This document shows positions 11,271-21,700 of a DNA stretch of 64,000 nucleotides, one piece after another. Position 1 is the first letter of the stretch; the number at the start of each line of letters is the position of its first letter. The notes under the pieces were generated by a model. The model had not been told where the DNA came from, searched no databases, and worked only from the letters and a program-made list of their open reading frames with translations. Where the stretch lies: contig MU859165.1 of NCBI GenBank assembly GCA_033297205.1, positions 59,069 through 123,068 on the forward strand, read 5' to 3'. Position numbers and translations under genes: made by a program. The stretch is from Pseudoneurospora amorphoporcata (Eukaryota > Ascomycota > Sordariomycetes > Sordariales > Sordariaceae).

Positions 11271-13052
11271 ATGGCCTCTACCGACATTACCATGGCCGAC
11301 GCGCCTCCCGGTCGGCCTGATCGCCGCTCCAACGCTTCCCCTCCACCCGGCCAGTCGCAGTCACAGTCTAAGAGAGACAAGCGTCGCCAGATGCTCGCTG
11401 AGCGTATTGCAACCCTTTCCGAAAAATGGAGCAAGGACAGAGACCAGACATTCCGAGAACAGCTACAAAAGATCCAGATTGACACCAGTTTGGTAATGCG
11501 AGTCGACCCCTATGTCGACCGACCTTTGGACAGCTTCGAAGAGGACCAGAGACGACTCAATCAGCTCAATGGCGCCGGCCCCGATGGAGTCCCGCGATCC
11601 ATCCTTGACATGGCTGGCCCCAAGTTTGCCAAGTGGATGGAGAAAGTACAGGATCTCGCAGAGCAACGCGATTATGCCCTCACCAAATACAAAGTACGTC
11701 TTCCCTGTCATAACCTCCCAACTCTCCTTCAGTCCTGGTGCCAATGCTGACTCTTGGTTCCACAGTTTGACTACGAGAAGAAGATCGCCGAATACCTCAA
11801 CACGCATGCCTATAAGACGGAGCTTGCGAACAGAGAACACAAGGCACTTGCCTCAACTCTCCGTGACCGATTGATCAACATCATCACTTCGAAGAAATAC
11901 AGGCTCAACAAGGAGAAGGAGGCCCTCGAGATTGCGGATGCGTCCGCGCTCCTCTTGCACCCCAATCAATTTAGCATTACAAACCCAGCCAGCCCTGGAG
12001 GCACACATGCCAAGCGGGCCACCCGCCTGCGCAGAGAAATGGAGGAGACCGGCATGGACGGCAAGAAGAGAAAGCGCAACATGAACGATGATGACGGTTC
12101 TCCAGCCCCACAACGCCGCACACTCGACCCCAACAGCACTACACCCCTATGGCAGACAGATCGTCTGGTCCAACGCAAGACCACCGGCCCCATCTACAGC
12201 ATTGACAAGCTGTTCACGGACAAGGAACTGTCAATGACCTACAACCAGTCGGCTTTGGCGGCCCACAAGTACATTCTCACCCATAAGCCGCGGTTCGATG
12301 ACTATGGCCGCCCAATCTCGTCCCCTGAGGGCAGCGTTTCCGGTAGCGGCGACCTTGATGATCCCGACTCGGAGTCGGCCCCCTCGGCGCCGATGATGGA
12401 GAGGAATGTGTCGCACGCTACTCGCAGCAACAAGATTGGGGCTAATAATCCCAACTTTGACGATAAACTCATGGGCTTGGAGATGCTCGCTAACTTCGAC
12501 TTCCCCGGTAACCTTGAGCGTTTGACTAGTAGTCAGGACCCTAAGCAGCCTCCTGCCTTCCCGTCACAATACGTTAAGGGCCATGCCAAGCAGGCAGAGT
12601 TTAATACACCGGCAGCGCTGGCTCATGACGACGTGAGCGGGGACTTGATGGTTATGCAGGCCCTGAAGCAGTACGACCAGCTTAATGGCATGGGTGCCAA
12701 TCTACAGACTGAGCATGGAAGCATGAAGCTTCTCCAATCGGTGTCGCTCCCAATCAAGGACCGCAGATTTGTGTCGTTTGTTCAGGGCGAGCGGCCGTCG
12801 GAGAACGAACTCAGAGAGCGTCTTGGTCTCCCCCCGATCAAGGCGCCTGTCGAGCCCGAGAGATCTGAGCCAACCAATGGTCTCGGTCTCGGCACCCCGT
12901 CAAAGGGTGGCCACTCGGGCACTCCGTCTCACCATCAGTCTCCTGCTAAGGCGCTTGGGGGTGTCTCTATGAGCAGACAGTCTAGCGCCAACGGGGGCGT
13001 GGCTATGAGCCGGACCAGCAGCAGAAAGGGACGCGGCGGCCGCGGTGGTTAG
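11271..13052 (+). CDS. Sds3-like histone deacetylase complex subunit
   Basis: Predicted nuclear protein of 569 residues from exons 11271-11693 and 11766-13052 (donor gtacgt, acceptor cag). Residues about 35-200 form a charged helical region: DKRRQMLAERIATLSEKW, then FREQLQKIQIDTSLVMRVDPY, then YEKKIAEYLNTHAYKTELANRE. This matches the pattern of the Sds3-like family, coiled-coil scaffolds of Rpd3/Sin3 deacetylase complexes. A second conserved-looking block (TPLWQTDRLVQRK, then GPIYSIDKLFTDKELSMTYN) follows near 285-325. The tail is Ser/Gly-rich and ends in RKGRGGRGG. The Sds3 assignment comes from the pattern of the coiled coil and is moderate; another deacetylase-complex coiled-coil protein is possible. 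Another ATG lies 7 codons inside the chosen start. Confidence 0.7.
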
Positions 13053-13792
13053 AGATGAGGCGGTAGAGCGGAGAAAGCGGCTCAGAAATAGTCCTGAAAT
13101 GGGGTTCGACGAGAGCTACGAGCATGGTCGGCGACAAGTGGTTCGTCATGATGAAAGAGAGTGCATAGCGCCGTGGCACTTACGTCCTTCACATATTATA
13201 CTGGATGTTTTACCCCTTTACGATGATGCCTGTGTTGTCTCCATGACAAGCAGGAAGAAAAGCAGGGATGGAGAGGCGTTTGTTCAGATCTGGATCAAGG
13301 GTTGCGCATACATTGAAGGGGTTACGGAGTTTAAGGGAATCTTACTGGACTTTATTACAGGTGCTACTTGAGCATTCGATGCTTTCATACCTGCTGTTTT
13401 AGCATTAGGTATCACGTTATAGATCCTTTTCGGTTCGTTCATTACCTTATGGTCTTCCGCGTATCCTTTCGCATCGCGTTGGCGTTTTCAGAGCCTATAT
13501 TTCCCTTTCAAGTTGTCAATATCGCCCACAACATGGCGAGTGGCCAGATGGATTTTGTTAGCTGATCTACTATAGTAAGACTGACAGTCATTTCAACTAG
13601 ACATCACTGAGAGTTACCAAGTGAACGACAGAGCGAAGACAAAAGAACAATATCCCGAATACGTTGACATGTATCTGCATACGAAACTGCAAACCCGCCC
13701 CTTAAACTCTACCAAAACATTACCTCTTGACCCAGAAACCCCAACCCTCCATGCATCACCACCCCAAGACAAAGCGACAGCCACTCACCAAT
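13053..13792. other. Convergent intergenic spacer
   Basis: About 740 bases between the 3' ends of the Sds3-like and CmcJ-like genes. No gene is seen. Confidence 0.6.
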
Positions 13793-14689
13793 TCAAGGTC
13801 CAAAAACCAAGGCCCTAACCTCAATACTTTCCCTCCCCTCCGCATCCGCCCTCTGTCTCGGATCCTCAAAAGCCGTATGGGGCACCCTACCCCCCTTCAC
13901 CTTCTCATCTTTGCCAGTACCAGCCCAACTATCAAAGCACTCCAACAAGATCCTCTCATCCCCCGTCATCCCGCTCAAAAAGGACCACTTCTGCCCCTCA
14001 CCATGCAGCACCCCCGCCGTCTGGCCGGTATACCCATCATTATACCGATGTTCCACCGGCACGATATCTTTGTCCTTGACCGTCTGCGAACTAGCAAACG
14101 CCAAGGGAAAGGACTCGACTGGTCCCTTGTTTAGGGGTCTCCAGACGTTGACGATGCGGTACCGTCCCTGCAGTAGCTTCTCGGCTTCCTCAGGCGAGGA
14201 AGCGTGTCGTCGCACGCGCTGCGCGGCTGAGAAGGCAGTTTGGTCGATGTGTACGCGCTGAACAGGGCCCCTGGGTGCAGCGGGGGTGGTGCGCCGGATT
14301 GTGTGGTCGAAGATGATCACTTTGTTTGAGTCGGGGATTGTGTCGAGTAACAGGGAGGTGACTTCCGGGTAGTAGAGGGAGGTGATGGAGGCGTCGGAGG
14401 TGAAGTTTGAGCCTTCTTCCTTTTCCTCAGAGGACGGGGGAAGATGTTGGAGGATCTGGAAGGCGTCGTTGTCTAATGTGAAGGAGGTTTCGTGCCCGCG
14501 GATGTCGTGGATGGTGACGGGGAGGGTTTGGTAAGAGAAGTTGCGCTCTGGAATACCCGGGGGAGGGTCGATGTTGTTGAAGGGGTTTGAGCCGTCCGTG
14601 GGAGGGACGTAGAAGTGGAGGGGGGCGACGACGTCGCCGCGGGGGACGCGGTCTTGTGCGGTGGTGGTGGTGGTGGTGGTGGTGGCCAT
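13793..14689 (-). CDS. CmcJ/AsaB/GA4-desaturase-like oxidoreductase
   Basis: Single-exon gene of 298 residues in the fungal family annotated as hydroxylase/desaturase AsaB, GA4 desaturase or CmcJ-like. Characterised members act in secondary metabolism, such as gibberellin desaturation. Family signatures are LHFYVPPTDGSNPFNNIDPP near residue 21, the central YRIVNVWRPLNKGPVESFPLA, and the C-terminal VPHTAFEDPR followed by ESIEVRALVFGP. The chosen ATG begins with a poly-Thr run encoded by a GTG/CAC microsatellite; an in-frame ATG 34 codons upstream is possible but adds nothing family-like. No other biosynthetic gene lies nearby, so a substrate cannot be proposed. It is divergent from the giant gene. 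Confidence 0.85.
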   Translation of the reverse strand: MATTTTTTTTAQDRVPRGDVVAPLHFYVPPTDGSNPFNNIDPPPGIPERNFSYQTLPVTIHDIRGHETSFTLDNDAFQILQHLPPSSEEKEEGSNFTSDASITSLYYPEVTSLLLDTIPDSNKVIIFDHTIRRTTPAAPRGPVQRVHIDQTAFSAAQRVRRHASSPEEAEKLLQGRYRIVNVWRPLNKGPVESFPLAFASSQTVKDKDIVPVEHRYNDGYTGQTAGVLHGEGQKWSFLSGMTGDERILLECFDSWAGTGKDEKVKGGRVPHTAFEDPRQRADAEGRESIEVRALVFGP

Positions 14690-15769
14690 TGTGATCGTTT
14701 GGGAATGAGGAGTGGGAAATGTCTTGAGTGTTAAGGATGGTGCTTTAGTATCGTCGTCGCTGCTTTTGCTGCTGATTATCTCCCAAATCACAAAGATGGG
14801 GGTGATGCGAGCTGGTTTATATCGTTGAATATTCGCAATCAGCAGTCCTCTCCTTCACATCACACTAAGCACGAGTAGAATGGTGAAGACCTCACGGGTA
14901 TGAACATTTGTAAAAATGGTGATGATTTCAAAGCAATGTGTGGATTATAGTTGTTCAACAAGGTTGACTTAGACGCGCCCTTAACCCCCCAAGTATAACG
15001 AATATGAAGCCATTCGCTAGCACGATCACGTCATGCGTAAAGGGTGCGCCCATGTCGTAATGCGATATCGGGAATTGAACATTACAGGCCGCCCTTGGAG
15101 TGTCACTGCACGACAATGATGGTTTCTTTCTGAATGGGATAAAAGTAGAATTAGTAATCCGGGTTGGGACGGTGTAATTTAGTAGAAAGGCGGCCATGTG
15201 CCCTCTGATGGGACTGATATCCCCATGGTAAACGCCCTTTGTGATGTGAGAAGTGTATTGACATGTGGCGGCATGATTTGGACTTGGGTGTTGCACATCT
15301 GATAGTTGAAGGTCATTTAGTCCGATGTTGATATTGAAGAATCTCTAGACCTAGACTCTCCAACATTATGCCGAGGCCATGACGTCTGCGCGAGAGCGGT
15401 CCGTGCCTGATTAAAGCGATCCTCAGCCTGCCTTGCCTGCCAGTTGAAGACCGGGGTTTTGCCGAACCGCGGGGGACAGTTCGCGGTCACGTTCTCATTG
15501 GCCGGCAATTACAGCTCTTGCTTGGCGACGGATCCAAAACCTGTCACCTCAACAACGACGGAAGGGGAATGCCGAAGTAAACAATTGCTAGCAGCACTCA
15601 ATCAGATTCGCACCCTTTTGGATAGAGGCTCTTTATGCGCATGCGCCCTCTGCTGCATTAGTTCTTTGCTAACATTTACTTATTGCTTGACTATCCACTC
15701 CTTTACTTGGGCTGTATCCACCACTACCACCATCACACCGGGCCTCATGCGCCCACAACCAGGGCTGCC
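14690..15769. other. Divergent promoter region
   Basis: About 1.1 kb between the starts of the CmcJ-like gene and the giant AT-hook gene. It must carry both promoters. No coding feature is supported. Confidence 0.5.
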
Positions 15770-18700
15770 ATGGACGAGGACGAAGACGCGTCCATGATGT
15801 CGGTCGACGACAGTTCGACGTCCACGGATCCACTCCTCGAGACGGCCGCCACACCAGCCTCTCGCTCCGTGACTCCAGCGATCCCAGCCCGCCAACCGGC
15901 ATCGGCGCGTCGCGGCCGCCCTAGAAACCAGAACCAGCCCACTCCGCGAACGCAGCGAGTCCAAGCCCTCCGAGAAAGCACGCCGCGAAAGCGCATGTTC
16001 GAATTGGACGTTGGAGACGCACGATCGCCCCAGCGCTTGCTGGTCACCGTCGAAGCCGAAAACTCGAGAGTCACTTCAAGAAGCAGTGTTAGTCGCCGTC
16101 TGTTTCAGCACTCGACGCCAACCGCTCGCAGCATCCGCGAAAGAGAGAGGACGACATCGGTTACGGTTCCCTTGCGCGGCGTCGAGGATGACGGAGACGA
16201 CGAGATTACTCGAGTTGGCGAATTTGTTACACCGCGGCCGCGCGGAAGGCCACCACGAACAGCTACTCCGGGGACAGCCTTGCGCTCCGAGACACCAAAG
16301 ACGACGACTCGTCCGATGCGGCCAGCGACCCCCGGTTTCCGACTGCGCGAGGCACGATCATCGTCCAAGGACGTCTTGGATTCGGATGTCACCATCGATT
16401 TCAGCAAGCTCGGGTTTACATCAGGAACAAAGCGGCGGATAAGCTTGACACCAGGGCCCAGCAGCCGTGCGCCAAAGCGGAGAAAGAATACATCGGGTAC
16501 TTCGCCAGTGAGACAGCCTAGTCTGCTGGGTCCGGGCTCTGCGCGAAGTAAACGAAGCCGGCCGAGGAAAGATTCGATTGCGCACAATGAGTTTTCCGCT
16601 CTGATAGACCGAGATCTTACGGCGCTCAAAGAAGACGACTCCGACCATGAGCCTGGGCCCCAAGCCGAATCCAGTCGCGACAAACAGAACCGAGACCGAA
16701 ATCGACATCAATCTGAAGAACACATCCGCCGCGAGCGCATTTTTCAACGAGTACCATCAAACGTTATCTTGGGCAATACAGGTGTTGGAGCTCCCTCGAG
16801 TGATGCCCCTAGGCCCGACGAGTCGGAAGGTGACCTATGGCTGGACAATTCCTTCAACCCACCTCAAGGTACACCAGCCGCTCCAAGATGGAACGGGGCA
16901 CCTAGAGCGCAACCCTCCAGGGTCGAGCAGCTGCGGCCGGAACCCGTGCGTCGAGAAACACCCCAGCTGGAGTCGGAGCTTTCGCATGGAGACGAGTACG
17001 TCGAGTTCGCAGACTTTGGTGGTGGCGAATCGCATAGCGACATCGAATCGGAGCTGGACGATGACAATGCGACACCGAGGGATACACCAGTTCAGCCAAC
17101 AGAAACCAGGCTACCAGGCGAAGAATTTACCATGATAGACCCTTATTCGCTACTATCTATGCAGCAGAACTCGAGCTATGTCGAGGAGCAGGGACATGAA
17201 GCGCAAAACGAGGATACTCGCGATGGCGACACGACAAGCTTTTACATCAGTAAAACGATCAGGTCGTTACGAATAAGTCAGCAGGAACAGGAATCGGACG
17301 AGCGATCAAGTCATAATAGGACAGCCGACTATTCTGTCAACCCCAATTTGACTACTACGCCACGGGCACCCATTCCCAGTTACGATCCGCTATATCGATA
17401 TTCGACGGGGGATAATAGGGGAGAGGCTGAGGTGGTGAAGGAAGTCGAACAAGAGGAAGCGCATGAGCGTGGAGAGTCTCCGGAAAAGCGTCACAGCCAA
17501 AGTGCACGACTGGAAGAAGATTTGGGACGAGTGCCGGAACAGGAGGAAGAACGGGGCCCGGAACTGAATCACGAACCAGAATCGGAACTGGCGCTTGAGC
17601 CTGAGTCTGATGCCGAGTCTGAAGCTGGATTTGAGCCAAGGGCCGAATCAAGGGATGAACCTGAAAAGGAGGCAGAACCACAACATGAGCCTGAGCCCGA
17701 GCCAGAAGAATCCGACCTATGGTTTCATCCAGAGCCACGAAAGCGACAACGACAAGAGCCGCAGAAGGAGAAACAAAATGAACCGGAACCGGAACCCGAG
17801 CCGAAATCCGCGCCGGAATCCAGTGACTTGGATCGTGCAGAACAACGACAAGAACAGCGAAACCGAGAACAGATGGAATCGAACATTGTGCAACAGCGAC
17901 AACCAAATCGAACAAGTCGACTGGAACGCGAACGGGAATTGGAATTTGAGCCGATACCTGAAAATACGTCAGATTTCGAACCCTTTCCTGAACAACGGTC
18001 CGAATCACCGCAAGAACCTGAACTTGAGCCCGTATCTGAACCTCACCATGAGGAAGACCAGGAGCAGGAACAAGGGTTTGAGGATAATCTGGCGTCTGAG
18101 CAGCAACAGGAAGTTGGAGCAGAAGCACAACAAGAGCAAGCACAACAGCCCAAGTCATGGTGGTCAAAGTCTCAAAACCAGCAGAAAGCTCGGTCGCGTG
18201 AAAGAGAACTGGACGTAAATGTTCATGGTAACGTTGGAGTGGATTCGTCATACCGATCTCGGGACTATGACAACTTTGAAACACAGGAATCAAGCGTTCT
18301 ATATCACGGCCACCTTCGACGAGAGTCACGAGGCGCTCTGCCACCTGAACCATCAAGTCCGTTATTTAGAAAGTCCCAGACAGATGTTCAGCAACAGACA
18401 ACAAAGACAATTATCCAGCCCTCTGTTGAGCGGCCTTCATCTGTGAATAAATCCACCCCCTTTTATGCATCGAACAGTATTCTGACACCTGATGAGACAC
18501 CATCTCCTGTCCCTCCAGAACCCCGAGACTACGACTTCCAGTACGATTTCGGTGCTCATGCCAATGCAGAGGCCGACGGCGACGAGGGCGCCGAGCTTAA
18601 CGATGATGAGCAAAGAGAGCCCACCGAGTCCGCCGAGCCCGCTCTAGACGAAGAGATGCCTTCTTCTCCTCCAACCGGAAGCTTTTCCCGACACGAGCAG

Positions 18701-21700
18701 CCACGCCCTGAACCTCCATTACGCCGAGCCCGATCGAACTCGAACGAAACCCCCGCCGACCGAGTCACCTCTTTAACCTCGCCAGGTCTTCCGGCACTCA
18801 ACCCCCAGAATCTGATGCCCCCACCCGACTCACAGAACCGACCGGCTCTATTTCCAATCATCAGAGCTGGTGAAGCACTGCGACAGGTAACGTCGGACCC
18901 TCCGTCACCTCCAGGCAGGGGAAGCTTCTTGCGCAGCCCCTTCCGAGGGATGCCTGGCGTCCAAGACAGCCATTCGCCGTCACCGTCAGCCTCTAGGGTC
19001 TCTCAATCCCAGCCTCAACCTCAGCCCTTGCCCCAAGCCCAATTCGAAACCACCCCTAATCAGCCTGAAAGATCGGGCTTTGGCTTGTTCAACTCGATTA
19101 AAAATCTGGTAGCCCAAGGAGCGCAAGTCTTATCGCCAGGGAACGCCTCAAGGCAAGCTTCCGAAAGTTCAAGACAAGCATCGGCCGCTGCCGGCACCAG
19201 CACTAGTAGTCCCATGGAGATTGTCATGGACGACCCGTTCGGTCCAGATCCACCCGGTTCTTCTAGAGGAAGCACCGGGCGCAACTCGCTTTTTGGCAGC
19301 ATGATGAGCAAGCGTGGTTCCGGCGGAAGTCAAGACGCCAGTGGCACTGCCGGTGCTAGTGTCAGCTTTGAGAAACGAGATCAAGCCAGCGCTAGTGCTA
19401 GTACTAGCTTTGAGAGACAAAGTCGTGCGAGTAGCGGCTCTGAGAGACAGGGTCATGGTTATAATGGGTTTGGAAGGCAAGCTGAAGAGAATGGCGGGTT
19501 TGGAAGAGGACGTCAAGGCGATGCTGGCTTTGGCAGCCAACGCGTAATTTTCGGCGAACCGCATGTTCAAGACAGCTTCAGCTTTGACAGACAACGACAA
19601 CCCAACACCGGCTTCGGAGAATACCGTGCTCAAGCTAGCACCAGCTTTGAAAGGCCAACACAAGCGGAGACTAGCTTCGGTGGACGAAGCCAAGCCAACA
19701 CCAGCTTTGGCCGACAAGCCCATGCCAGCACAAGCTTCGACAGATCTCAGGCTCAGGCCAGCAGCAGCCATGCCATAAAACGACCTTCAGTGACTACCAA
19801 GTTTGACAGGCAACACCAACCAAACACCAGCTTCGAACATCAGCAAGCTGAAGCTAGCATCACTCACGACAGACAAGCCCAAGCCGGGACTAGCTTCGCC
19901 AGCCAACGTCAAGCCAGCACCATTTCTTCTTCCACCAGACAACCTCAACCCAACCCCATCTTCGGCGGCACAACCAAGGCCGCTTCTTCCTTCTCCGAGC
20001 GCGAACAGCATGAACATGAACACGAAGCCATGGACTGGCAAGCAGAAGAGGAATCCGGTCACAGTCATGAAATCAACGTGACGCGTGACCGTTCCGCTTC
20101 CGCCAGCCTTGGTTTCCACCACGACAGCAGCCGCAACCATCATGACAGCTCTGCCGGAGTTGGAGAACGTACTGCTACTCGGCAGGAAAGCTCTACACGG
20201 GAAAACTCTACTCGTAAATCAGCATCAGTCAGAGAAGATCATCCTCATCGCCGGCAACCGAGCGAACCCGAACCCGAAGCTCGTGCTCATGGTTATAGGG
20301 AAGTCGTCGAGACTGAAACGGTCACTGAGGAGAGAGAGGAGGAGAGAGTATGGGGAGGCTATGAGGGTGATGCCAGTGCCAAGGCCAGGTCCAGCGGCTT
20401 CAGGGAAAGTAGTAATAGTCATTCTGGTTCTAGGAGACATGAACGGCCGGAAACGTCTACTCAGGGATCATCAGTTAGAGAAGATGACCGGGAACCCGAA
20501 CCCAGAGCTCGCTTTAGGAAAACCGTCGAAGTCGAGACGGTGACCGAAGAGAGAGAGGAAGAGATAATCTATGGATATGGAGGCCACGGAAGTGATGCCA
20601 GGGCTAGGTCCAGCTTCAGGAATAGTAGTCATTCTTCTGGGAGACATAGACATGGACGGGATGGTCAATCGCGGCATGGTTCTTCTCGGCATGGGTCTCG
20701 ACGAGGGTCTCGCCACGTATCGGAAGAGCGGGAGACGGCAAGGGAAGAAGAGCGAGAACGAAGTGAGGGAAGGGAGCGGGGAAGGAGCAGGGAGGTGACG
20801 GAGGAGATTGTCGAAGAGGTACGGGAGGAGTATGAGCATGAGCATGAGAGTGGGCACTATCACTCTGGTGGTCGCAGCCGCCACGGGTCCTCCCACTCTA
20901 ACCGATCTGACCGAGGTAAAGTATCGTCTTCTTCTCGGCAGAGGTCGGAAGAGCAGGAGACGAGGACGAAGGACGATCGGGAAAGGAGAGAACGAGGGGA
21001 GAGAGAGGTGACCGAGGAAATCACGGAGGAGGTCCGGGAAGAATACGAGCACGAGCATGAGAGCGAACACTATCACACCGGTGGTCGTAGTCGTGAGGAG
21101 GCGAGCCGTCGACATGGGAGCAGCTCCCGCTCTAATCGATCCGACCGGGGTAAAGCCTCGTCTGCTTCTTCCTCTAGGGGACATGTTTACCGCCAGCCAA
21201 GCTCAGAACAGGAAGCGAGGAAAGTGCGGGAGGTTACGGAAGAGATCGTAGAGGAAGAGCGGCATGAGTATGAAGAGGAAAGAGGCGGTCACCGCTCTAG
21301 TCACGTCGAAGAAAGTCATCGTCACTGGTCGCGCGGCCCGCCGCGCGGGTCGCAGTCTAGTCGAGCTAGCGAGTCAACAAGGCGAGATGATCACCGGCGC
21401 GGCGGCTCAGGGGAGCGGGAAACCACCACCAGAGAGGTGACTAAAGTGGACGAGGAGGACGAGCGGCATGAGTACGAGGAAGAAGAAAGGGGTGGGCATT
21501 CCTCGGGTTATGTCGAAGAGAGCAGCCACAGACAACAAGAGTCCCAGTCTGATCGAGGCGGAGGTTCTTGGCAGCGTCACCACCAGCGAAGTTCGGCTGA
21601 ACGTGAAAGGGGAGAGGCGGAGGAAAGTCGAGATGACTTTGCGGAAGGAAGTCAAGAACACCGGACGAGTCGAGGTTCGGAAGCAAGTCGTCAGGGGGAG

